Below are positions 1-5,616 of a DNA stretch of 5,616 nucleotides, in pieces; positions within the stretch are counted from its first letter, which is position 1, and every line of letters starts with the position of its first letter. The DNA lies in the NCBI GenBank assembly GCA_022448705.1, contig JAKUUF010000101.1:1-5616 (forward strand), read 5' to 3'. Made by a program: the position numbers and the translations under genes. The notes below the pieces were generated by a model, which was not told the DNA's origin, searched no databases, and worked only from the letters and a program-made list of their open reading frames with translations. This stretch comes from SAR324 cluster bacterium (lineage in GTDB: Bacteria > SAR324 > NAC60-12).

Positions 1-388
1 GTCCGGATTGGCACTGGCTTTCACAATGGTAAGAAAATACCGGGAACTTGAAGTGATACCTGCTGCAGCTATTGGGGCATTGTTAAGCGGTATTTTTGGT
101 TTTTTATTGAGTGCTGAAGGCACTATATTTACAGCACCTGTCTGGACAATAATTACCATGGGGGTACTAATCCTACCAGTCTCATTCGGACTGATCAGCA
201 TAGCCCCACGATATACAACTTCTGCAATCGTAAGCTTAGTTATGCTGCTGGAAATGGTTATAGGTCCATTTTGGGTATGGATTGCTATTGGAGAAAGGCC
301 TAGCATTACAATGATACTTGGTGCTTTTTTGGTAATTACCGTTATATCCTTTCATACAATTCGTACACAATTCTATTTGAAAGAATAA
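1..388 (+). CDS. EamA/DMT-family membrane transporter, C-terminal part (5' truncated)
   Basis: Only the last 128 codons are visible. The reading frame is open to the window edge from base 2, so the true start lies to the left and the TTG at base 8 is not a credible start. The visible protein has about four hydrophobic membrane segments (roughly residues 19-37, 44-68, 72-96 and 100-118, counting from base 2) and ends in a short charged tail. The pattern APRYTTSAIVSLVMLLE, then IGERPS, then a glycine-led last helix (LGAFLVITVI) is that of the second EamA repeat, where an acidic E-R/K-P turn joins the last two helices. Family members are usually about 280-300 residues long with ten helices and export or exchange small metabolites across the inner membrane. 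The substrate cannot be read from sequence. The VOC gene follows 18 bp later and is probably co-transcribed. The family call is fairly secure; a specific function is not. Confidence 0.82.
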   Translation, partial: SGLALAFTMVRKYRELEVIPAAAIGALLSGIFGFLLSAEGTIFTAPVWTIITMGVLILPVSFGLISIAPRYTTSAIVSLVMLLEMVIGPFWVWIAIGERPSITMILGAFLVITVISFHTIRTQFYLKE

Positions 389-406
389 ACTTTTTCTTCT
401 AATAAA

Positions 407-856
407 ATGAATCCTAAAACTGCCCGTGAGGCCGAAGCATCAGAATTCGGCAGAAAACTGAGGGAATTTGGAATCAACCTTCTTGTCAGGGATGTACTTG
501 CTTCCGTTAATTTTCTAAGAGAGGTTCTACAAATGAAAGTTCATCGTGCTAATCAGGATTTTGCAGTGGTTCAATCAGGAAGCGCCTATTTCCAGCTTCA
601 TGCAGACCACACATATCATTCAAACCCGCTTCCTTCTTTACTGCCCCAGAACGGTGCCCGCGGCGCAGGAGTTGAATTGCGTCTATATGAAATTGATCCT
701 GATGAATGTGAAGTGAGGGCCAGGAAGCTAGATTTTGTCATACTTAAAAAAAGTGAAGACAGGCCTCATGGCCTGAGGGAGTGCTACATTCTTGATAACG
801 ATGGTTATTGCTGGGTGCCTTCAAGAACAACTGAAAATAAATCAAATAATTCCTGA
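407..856 (+). CDS. VOC-superfamily (glyoxalase/bleomycin-resistance fold) protein
   Basis: This is a 149-residue soluble protein, the usual length for a one-domain VOC protein. After a hydrophilic leader of about 20 residues, FGINLLVRDVLASVNFLREV (21-40) is a first beta strand plus helix. A strand pair (52-66, ending FQLHADH) and a strand GVELRLYEID (88-97) follow, then a second helix, and RECYILDNDGYCW (124-136) matches the closing 'DPDGY' hairpin. This gives the duplicated beta-alpha-beta-beta-beta pattern. The metal ligands of true glyoxalase I are not all in place: N24 sits where the first-strand His is common, and V137/P138 follow W136 where a ligand Glu usually ends the last strand. H65 and E90 remain as possible ligands. 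An isomerase, dioxygenase, antibiotic-binding or non-catalytic role is possible and none can be chosen. ATG 407 is taken as the start because the fold begins soon after; it has no Shine-Dalgarno but has AAA just before it. Confidence 0.8.
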   Translation: MNPKTAREAEASEFGRKLREFGINLLVRDVLASVNFLREVLQMKVHRANQDFAVVQSGSAYFQLHADHTYHSNPLPSLLPQNGARGAGVELRLYEIDPDECEVRARKLDFVILKKSEDRPHGLRECYILDNDGYCWVPSRTTENKSNNS

Positions 857-955
857 CCTTTCCTGATCAAAAACATAAACTTGAGATTGCTTACCTTACA
901 CAAAAATTTTTTTAAACCAGCTTCAATAAGACTTTTTTTCTTTTTTTATGTAAAT
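857..955. other. Convergent intergenic gap with T-tracts
   Basis: This 99-bp gap lies between the 3' ends of the VOC gene (+) and the kinase gene (-). It is AT-rich and holds A5T7 at about 902-913 and T7-C-T7 at 933-947. Just before the T-run on the + strand is CTTCAATAAG, whose CTT/AAG arms could form only a 3-bp stem. I see no GC-rich hairpin on either strand, so a classical intrinsic terminator cannot be claimed. The T-run could still help end transcription from the left-hand genes. Confidence 0.35.
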
Positions 956-1990
956 TCAGTCTTTGCTATTTATATATTCAAGTGCCTTCCTCACAAATAG
1001 CGGAATGAAATTCATGCCCTTGATTCCCCATTCCGGATTAGAGGCATTTCCGTCAAGTACCCGCTTCTTGATACCCTGCATGATGGCAGCCATGCGGAAA
1101 AAACTGAAGGCCACGGCAAAGGTTAAATCAGGTATTTCTGTCATACCAACACGTCTTGCGTAATTCTCAACATAATCAGTATTATTTGGAATACCAAGAG
1201 ATTTGCGGTCAAGCTCGCTAAGTCCCCTTGATTCATTGCCAGCTGGCATTTCCCATTGCATTAATTGCGTCCCAAGATCAGCCAGGGGATTACCCAATGT
1301 AGAGATTTCCCAGTCAATTACCGCAGCCAGGTGAAAAGAACCAGTTTTATAAATAAGGTTATCGATACGCCAGTCTCCATGAACCAGACACGGGGGGCCA
1401 TCTTCCTCCGGAATATTGTTCTTAAGCCATTGCTGAAGATCCTCCATTTCAGAAAAGTGCTCAGTGGCAGATGCCTCATATTGCCTGGACCAGCGTGAAT
1501 ACTGACGTTCGAAATAATTCCCTGGCCTGCCAAAATCACTCAGGCCCAGCATTTCCGGATTCAGTTTGTGCAGTTTTGCAAGTCCCAGGTTCATCTGATC
1601 ATATACGGACTCTCGTTCACTTATTGAAAGACCCGGCAGTCCGGGATCTGTAAATACATTTCCGGAAACATAATCCATAACAAAGAAGACAGCACCAATT
1701 TCTTCCGGGTCTTCACAAAGAAAGTGGGTACGTGGTACAGGGAGGTCCGATTCAGCTAATGCTGTCATTACTCGGTATTCACGTTCAACCGCATGTGCTG
1801 AGGGCAGCAGCACACCATCCGGTTTTCGCCGCAGAACGTATTTCCCAGACTGACTTGAAATTATGTAGGTTGGATTGGACTGTCCGTGAGGTGTCTTTTC
1901 AGCAGTGAGAGGTCCACAGAAACCAGGCATTCTTTTACGGAATGCTTTTTCCACACGGATAAGATCAAGTTCTGAATCCGAGGACTCCAT
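956..1990 (-). CDS. APH-fold kinase of the ACAD10/11 N-terminal type (LvaA-like; probable hydroxyacyl-CoA kinase)
   Basis: This 344-residue protein has the aminoglycoside-phosphotransferase (choline-kinase-like) fold. YVLRRKPDG (51-59) and AHAVEREYRV (65-74) match the N-lobe pattern of the ACAD10/11-associated subfamily. VFFVMDYVSG (101-110) is the hinge. LVHGDWRIDNLIY (202-214) carries the catalytic HGD..(4)..N loop, with D206 as presumed base and N211 as metal ligand. AVIDWEISTLGNPLADLG (223-240) carries the metal-binding D226. All kinase residues look intact. In characterised relatives (Pseudomonas putida LvaA, animal ACAD10/11) this domain phosphorylates the 4-hydroxyl of a 4-hydroxyacyl-CoA rather than an antibiotic. 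The ATG lies 3 bp after the stop of the acyl-CoA dehydrogenase gene (TGA TAA ATG), so translation is probably coupled. No Shine-Dalgarno is visible. The family and subfamily are firm; the exact substrate is inferred. Confidence 0.88.
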   Translation of the reverse strand: MESSDSELDLIRVEKAFRKRMPGFCGPLTAEKTPHGQSNPTYIISSQSGKYVLRRKPDGVLLPSAHAVEREYRVMTALAESDLPVPRTHFLCEDPEEIGAVFFVMDYVSGNVFTDPGLPGLSISERESVYDQMNLGLAKLHKLNPEMLGLSDFGRPGNYFERQYSRWSRQYEASATEHFSEMEDLQQWLKNNIPEEDGPPCLVHGDWRIDNLIYKTGSFHLAAVIDWEISTLGNPLADLGTQLMQWEMPAGNESRGLSELDRKSLGIPNNTDYVENYARRVGMTEIPDLTFAVAFSFFRMAAIMQGIKKRVLDGNASNPEWGIKGMNFIPLFVRKALEYINSKD

Positions 1991-1993
1991 TTA

Positions 1994-3223
1994 TCAGAGT
2001 TTCATGTCGGTATACTGACGCAGTTCCGCCCTGGCTATTTGTCTTCTATGTACAGCATCAGGACCATCTGCCAGACGAATAGTACGGAGAAGCATCCACA
2101 TTTTGCTGAGAGGGGTATCCTGGCTAACTCCCTGCCCACCGTAAAGCTGAATTGCTTCATCCACAACCTTAAGTGCCATCCTGGGAGCAACAACCTTAAC
2201 CTGATGAATCCAAGGAGCTACAGTTTTCGCGTCAGCATTATCCATCATCCATGCAGCCTTCAGACAAAGCAGGCGAGCCTGTTCTATCTCCATTCTGCAT
2301 TCTGCTATGATGTCATAGTTTGCTCCAAGATCTGCCAGTTTTTTGCCAAATGCTTCACGCTGCAGAGACCTTTGGCACATCAATTCCAGAGCCAGCTCCG
2401 CCTGCCCGATAGCTCTCATGCAGTGATGTATGCGTCCAGGTCCAAGACGTCCCTGGCTTATTTCAAAACCACTTCCTTCTTCAAGCAGCAGGTTTTCCAA
2501 AGGAACTACGACATTGCTGAAGCGGATATGCATATGTCCGTGTGGTGCTTCATCATGACCATATACCTGCATAGGACGCAAAATTTCAATTCCAGCACTA
2601 TCAGACGGAACCAACAGCATTGAGTTGCGCCGATGCTTAGGAGTTCCATCTTCAGCTGTACGCACCATCACGATATAAAGATTGCATCGCGGGTCTCCTG
2701 CTCCGGAACTCCACCATTTCTCACCATTCAATACATACTCATTCCCCTTCCTTACACAGCTCATTTGAATGTTGGTCGCGTCTGAGGAAGCAACATCAGG
2801 CTCTGTCATCAAATATGCTGAACGGATTTTCCCATCTAGCAATGGTGTGAGCCAGCGCTGCTTATGAGCATCAGATCCGTATTTTAACAATACTTCCATA
2901 TTGCCTGTATCAGGTGCTGAACAGTTAAAAACCTCTGCCTGAAATGGAGACCTCATCTCCTGAGCAAGATAAGCATATTCAACCGTACTCAGACCATGAC
3001 CTAACTTACTGTCATTGAGCCAGAAATTCCAGAGTCCTCGGTCACGGGCTTTTTCCTTCAAGCCCTCAAGTATCTCAGTCATTCGGGGAGTGAAGCTGAA
3101 ACGGTTTTCTGCATTTTCAACTTCCTGATAAAATTCTGCTTCCAAGGGCACAATTTCATCATTAACCATTTCACGTACCGCTTCAATCAACGGACGAACT
3201 TTCTTTGTAACTCCTAAGTCCAT
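1994..3223 (-). CDS. Acyl-CoA dehydrogenase, ACAD10/11 (LvaC-like) type
   Basis: This 409-residue FAD-dependent acyl-CoA dehydrogenase has the normal single-domain length. It has an N-terminal helical domain (about 1-130), the flavin/substrate strand YLMTEPDVASSDATNI (137-152), a middle beta domain with VLNGEKWWSSGA (164-175), and a C-terminal helical domain with GRLGPGRIHHCMRAIG (258-273) and QREAFGKKL (288-296). LYGGQGVSQDTPLSKMW (360-376) and IRLADGPDAVHRRQIAR (382-398) close it. D386 falls where medium-chain enzymes carry the catalytic Glu of 'YEGT'. This ADGPD form is that of the ACAD10/11 group. Relatives paired with a kinase (LvaC, ACAD10/11) act on 4-phosphoacyl-CoA, removing phosphate to give an enoyl- and then 3-hydroxyacyl-CoA. 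The enzyme is presumably cytosolic and needs an electron-transfer flavoprotein only if it also oxidises. It lies 43 bp after the reductase gene and 3 bp before the kinase gene. The start fits the family N terminus. Confidence 0.93.
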   Translation of the reverse strand: MDLGVTKKVRPLIEAVREMVNDEIVPLEAEFYQEVENAENRFSFTPRMTEILEGLKEKARDRGLWNFWLNDSKLGHGLSTVEYAYLAQEMRSPFQAEVFNCSAPDTGNMEVLLKYGSDAHKQRWLTPLLDGKIRSAYLMTEPDVASSDATNIQMSCVRKGNEYVLNGEKWWSSGAGDPRCNLYIVMVRTAEDGTPKHRRNSMLLVPSDSAGIEILRPMQVYGHDEAPHGHMHIRFSNVVVPLENLLLEEGSGFEISQGRLGPGRIHHCMRAIGQAELALELMCQRSLQREAFGKKLADLGANYDIIAECRMEIEQARLLCLKAAWMMDNADAKTVAPWIHQVKVVAPRMALKVVDEAIQLYGGQGVSQDTPLSKMWMLLRTIRLADGPDAVHRRQIARAELRQYTDMKL

Positions 3224-3266
3224 GACTATTTAAATAAGAAAAGTATTTTAAAAAAATTAAGCAGTT

Positions 3267-4274
3267 TTAACTCAATGTTCTCCCCTTTATGCTTACTTTT
3301 TCCTCCTGTACCGTTTTATCCAGAAGACTTACACATGAGTAAATTGCCCTCAAAGTAGGAGTTTGCACTCCGACTACATCAGCCAACTCTATAACTGCAC
3401 CAAGCATTCCTTCAATTTCCATTGGCTTTCCTGCTTCAACATCCTGAAGCATTGAGGTTTTGTGTTTTCCAACCATCTCTGCACCTGAAATTCTCTTCTC
3501 TATAGGTACACGAAAATGTGCTCCTAAACTTTCCCCTACTACCTGGGCTTCTTTCATCATTTTAGCAACAAGGTCCCTTGTCAAATCAAACTGGCAGATA
3601 TCTACTAGAGTTGAGTGCGTAAGTGCACTGATAGGGTTGAAAGTCAGGTTACCCCATAGTTTAAGCCATATTTCTGAGCGTATATCATCAAGAATCCTTG
3701 CTCTGAATCCTGATTCTGTAAATAACTGTGAGACTCTTTGAACTCTTGCTGTTTCCTGTCCGTTTAGCTCACCTACCGGGAAACGATTACCCTCAATATG
3801 CTTGATTACCCCGGGTTCTTCAATTGTTGTTGCAGGATAAGCAATACATCCGATTATTCGATCAGGATCCATGTTGTGGAAAAGCACACCTCCGGGATCA
3901 ACGGATTCAACTACCAGGCCGGAATGTTTGCCTTCAAAGTTCTGAAAATACCACCAGGGAATACCGTTTTGTAAAGTGACACCTACGGTGTCTTTACGTA
4001 TCAGCAGAGACAAATCATTTACAATTGGAGAAATCTGATGAGCTTTGAGAGCCAGAAGTACCACATCTACTGTACCCAGCTCTTTGATATCGTTTGTGGC
4101 CACCAGTTTGTCTGCAACAAATTCTGTTTCTGCTTCAATCAGCTTCAGACCTTTATCATTGATAGCAGCCAGGTGGGGACCTCTTGCAATTACTGAAACT
4201 TCGTGTCCTGCATTTGCGATATGAACTGCCATGTAACCGCCAATCGCTCCTGCACCTACAACACATACTTTCAT
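3267..4274 (-). CDS. Ketopantoate reductase-family (ApbA/PanE) NAD(P)-dependent dehydrogenase
   Basis: This 335-residue two-domain dehydrogenase is slightly longer than E. coli PanE (about 300). VVGAGAIGGYMA (5-16) is the GxGxxG Rossmann motif. DVVLLALKAHQ (70-80) and TLQNGIPWWYF (100-110) follow, the latter with the conserved Asn103 of 'QNG'. In the C-terminal domain, EIWLKLWGNLTFNP (201-214) supplies Lys205, Asn209 and Asn213. Their spacing equals that of the catalytic Lys and two Asn of PanE. SMLQDVEAGKPMEIE (274-288) supplies the conserved acidic residue Glu286. The active site therefore looks complete. PanE reduces 2-dehydropantoate to pantoate for coenzyme A synthesis. Many family members with the QNGIPWW signature sit in catabolic clusters and probably act on other 2-keto or hydroxy acids. 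First in a probable operon with the acyl-CoA dehydrogenase and kinase, this one may serve that pathway, so panE is not assigned. ATG 4274 directly precedes the Rossmann strand. Confidence 0.9.
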   Translation of the reverse strand: MKVCVVGAGAIGGYMAVHIANAGHEVSVIARGPHLAAINDKGLKLIEAETEFVADKLVATNDIKELGTVDVVLLALKAHQISPIVNDLSLLIRKDTVGVTLQNGIPWWYFQNFEGKHSGLVVESVDPGGVLFHNMDPDRIIGCIAYPATTIEEPGVIKHIEGNRFPVGELNGQETARVQRVSQLFTESGFRARILDDIRSEIWLKLWGNLTFNPISALTHSTLVDICQFDLTRDLVAKMMKEAQVVGESLGAHFRVPIEKRISGAEMVGKHKTSMLQDVEAGKPMEIEGMLGAVIELADVVGVQTPTLRAIYSCVSLLDKTVQEEKVSIKGRTLS

Positions 4275-4544
4275 TTCATATTACTCATTTAAGATTAATT
4301 ATTTGATAACAGCAACTCATGTCAATTTCTGTAAACAACTATTTTGTAATCATATTCTGCTGAATTAAGAGAAATCGTCTGTGAATATTAATATTTCGTG
4401 CTCAATTTAAATCGTACATTCTTGCAAAAATTTTGATCAAGTTCATTAACAATTTAAATTAATTTTTCCAAAGCGAAATAATTTCAGATACCAATCCTTC
4501 TGTGAAGCAATTTTTTTGAGATATTAAAGTGAATATTAACGTAT
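4275..4544. other. AT-rich intergenic region between aceK and the reductase gene
   Basis: This 270-bp gap is the longest gene-free stretch. It carries the candidate promoter at 4298-4325. It also holds a 12-bp perfect palindrome AATATTAATATT (4384-4395), two copies of GTGAATATTAA (4381-4391 and 4529-4539), and two copies of CAATTTAAAT (4403-4412 and 4450-4459). Such short AT repeats can arise by chance in this composition. No ORF of note, tRNA-like fold or GC-rich hairpin with a U-run was seen, so the end of aceK transcription is not marked by a clear intrinsic terminator. Confidence 0.5.
4298..4325 (-). promoter_or_regulatory. Candidate sigma-70-type promoter for the reductase-dehydrogenase-kinase operon
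   Basis: On the - strand, a perfect TTGACA (4325-4320) is followed after 16 bp by AATAAT (4303-4298), five of six bases of the -10 consensus. Transcription would start near 4290, about 16 nt before the reductase ATG. The 16-bp spacer is one short of ideal and the region is AT-rich, so chance is possible. The leader would be very short and has no Shine-Dalgarno. If the organism is a Bacteroidota relative, its promoters follow a different consensus (TAnnTTTG), and I do not find that here. Confidence 0.4.
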
Positions 4545-5616
4545 TTAATTTTTACTAATCTGACACCATTCTGGATAAACATGCACACTGGGCACTTTTC
4601 CAGAATTAAGTTCCTCCTGGATTTTTTTGTAATAATCAACCTCCAATAAGTCACCATGCACTTCCCTGAACAATTTTCGCAAAGAGCGGTTGGGAATTCT
4701 CAAACCAGATTCTATTTCCTCAGGCAAAAACACCACCCCTTCCTCAAAAAACCAGTCTGGTATATCTTCCTCGCCTTCAAACTTATGCTTATTAGTACGT
4801 ACCTTAACTTCAGCAAACTGCTCCAAAGCGTCATAATCAAAAAGGTATACTTTGCTGTATCCGCCAACACCGTAATTTCTGGCATCAAGGTCCTTGTTAA
4901 AGATATTTGCCGCCATGTTGTTTTTAATGCAGTATCCCAAATTCACTATAGCAGTTTCACTATCAGCCTGAGATGCCGTTTCAAGGAAAACAGGGAGAGG
5001 GGTAAGCCTGCTCTGTACTATCAGATGTCTGAAAAACAGTGAATCACCCTGATAACTCACGCACTCACTTGCACTGGTCAACAATTCTTCAATCAATGCC
5101 TCTGAAAACCACTTTTTTTCAAGCTTCACATTATAAAATATTATATTGTCCAGCATACTCCCTGTTCGGTTAATAACATGCACTAGACTGTATTTGGATA
5201 GAACAGAAGAAACACCTTCAAATTCGCCCCACTTGTACTGATTGGTTGGAGAGTTGCGAATGACCTTCAGGTTATATGTTGCTTTGGGAGACTGAAAGCC
5301 AATGGCTACCGTACCCATAAAACCAATTGAAAAATCGAAAATTCCACCTGACGAAACCAAATCCTCCTTTAATTCCTGCATGACAGCGACTTTACCAAAA
5401 TGATTGAACCCAATTGTTGAATAATGAAGGCCCAGAGTACGCATGGGCATTATGCTGTGCAGAAATTCAGACAGTTCATGGTAGTAATGGTTGTTTACAT
5501 GAAAATTGGCTCGAGTTGTGCTGAATAGATTGTGTGTAGCTGAATCTGAAGTGAAAATTGCATCAATATAAATACCATCATCTCCGTTCAATAATGCTAT
5601 GATCAGTGGCAACACT
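4545..5616 (-). CDS. aceK: Isocitrate dehydrogenase kinase/phosphatase AceK, C-terminal part (5' truncated)
   Basis: About 356 codons are visible; the frame is open through the right edge and the first in-frame GTG (5615-5613) is internal. AceK phosphorylates isocitrate dehydrogenase to divert isocitrate into the glyoxylate shunt, and dephosphorylates it with the same active site. Numbering from that GTG, the end of the regulatory domain (PLIIALLNGDDGIYIDA, 3-19) is followed by the kinase domain. IGFMGTVAIGF (97-107) is the ATP loop and YNLKVIR (114-120) holds Lys117. ANIFNKDLDARNYGV (236-250) gives Asp242 and Asn247, and LFDYDALE (258-265) gives Asp260. The D-to-N and D-to-D spacings (5 and 18) equal those of E. 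coli Asp457/Asn462/Asp475. IPDWFFEEGVVFLPEEIE (285-302) and the HGDLL...YPEW tail are also family marks. E. coli AceK has 578 residues, so roughly 215 N-terminal residues lie outside the window. It differs from E. coli at several active-site positions. Confidence 0.9.
   Translation of the reverse strand, partial: VLPLIIALLNGDDGIYIDAIFTSDSATHNLFSTTRANFHVNNHYYHELSEFLHSIMPMRTLGLHYSTIGFNHFGKVAVMQELKEDLVSSGGIFDFSIGFMGTVAIGFQSPKATYNLKVIRNSPTNQYKWGEFEGVSSVLSKYSLVHVINRTGSMLDNIIFYNVKLEKKWFSEALIEELLTSASECVSYQGDSLFFRHLIVQSRLTPLPVFLETASQADSETAIVNLGYCIKNNMAANIFNKDLDARNYGVGGYSKVYLFDYDALEQFAEVKVRTNKHKFEGEEDIPDWFFEEGVVFLPEEIESGLRIPNRSLRKLFREVHGDLLEVDYYKKIQEELNSGKVPSVHVYPEWCQISKN

Noticed and set aside
442..457. 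GAATTCGGC resembling a cloning adaptor sequence
   Set aside because: Only the first bases match, and the reading frame of the VOC protein runs through it normally; an ordinary EcoRI-site coincidence.
918..947. Intrinsic terminator at the convergent gap
   Set aside because: The T-runs are striking, but the only stem I can draw before them is 3 bp, too weak to call a terminator.
956..1990. Aminoglycoside resistance gene
   Set aside because: The fold is shared, but the LRRKPDG, AHAVEREYRV and HGDWRIDNLIY patterns and the adjacent ACAD gene point to the ACAD10/11 kinase group, not to antibiotic kinases.
2039..2623. A 194-codon + strand open frame opposite the acyl-CoA dehydrogenase
   Set aside because: It lies wholly inside a well-recognised gene on the other strand and its translation shows no domain pattern; it is a shadow frame.
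3224..3266. Separate promoter for the dehydrogenase gene (TACTTTTC resembling TAnnTTTG, or TAAAAT)
   Set aside because: The match to the Bacteroidota -7 element fails at its last base, and no -33/-35 partner is visible; co-transcription is simpler.
3460..3741. A 93-codon + strand open frame opposite the reductase gene
   Set aside because: It is antisense to the catalytic domain of the reductase and shows no protein-like pattern.
4423..4443. Inverted repeat CTTG...CAAG around an A/T-rich centre as an operator or terminator
   Set aside because: Only the four outer bases pair on each side before mismatches, and no U-run follows; it also does not match an FNR/CRP-type site.
4656..5042. A 128-codon + strand open frame opposite aceK
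   Set aside because: It overlaps the most conserved part of AceK on the opposite strand and has no recognisable features.

Overview
The window comes from a Gram-negative-type bacterium of modest GC content (judged by eye in the low-to-mid 40s percent). It is densely coding: six protein genes, no RNA genes, no mobile element and no CRISPR array. None of the four gene starts inside the window has a recognisable Shine-Dalgarno sequence, and three have A at -3 (aaaATG, taaATG, gaaATG). That habit is typical of Bacteroidota-like groups. The clearest taxonomic marker gene, aceK, is best known from Pseudomonadota. The lineage therefore stays open.

Layout. At the left edge (1-856, + strand) lie the 3' end of an EamA/DMT-type membrane transporter and, 18 bp after it, a small VOC (glyoxalase/bleomycin-resistance fold) protein. 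These end in a short convergent gap (857-955) that contains T7-C-T7. From 4274 down to 956 on the - strand runs a likely three-gene operon: a ketopantoate-reductase-like (ApbA/PanE family) dehydrogenase, an ACAD10/11-type acyl-CoA dehydrogenase, and an aminoglycoside-phosphotransferase-fold kinase of the ACAD10/11 N-terminal type. The last two are separated by only 3 bp. A 270-bp AT-rich gap (4275-4544) holds a plausible promoter for this operon. At the right edge (- strand, cut off at its 5' end) is the C-terminal 60 percent or so of isocitrate dehydrogenase kinase/phosphatase, AceK.

How the genes may work together. The kinase plus acyl-CoA dehydrogenase pair matches, in fold and order of function, the bacterial LvaA/LvaC pair of levulinate catabolism and the fused animal ACAD10/ACAD11 enzymes. 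In those systems a 4-hydroxyacyl-CoA is phosphorylated on the 4-hydroxyl, and the dehydrogenase-fold partner then removes the phosphate so that the chain can enter beta-oxidation. The upstream NAD(P)-dependent reductase could supply or consume a hydroxy/keto intermediate, but this is inference. AceK controls entry of carbon into the glyoxylate shunt, which cells growing on acetyl-CoA-yielding substrates need. The neighbourhood thus fits growth on fatty or hydroxy-fatty acids, though AceK may simply be an unrelated neighbour. The most interesting items are the unfused hydroxyacyl-CoA kinase/dehydrogenase module with a reductase in its operon, and an AceK whose catalytic-loop and metal-site sequences depart from the E. 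coli pattern.
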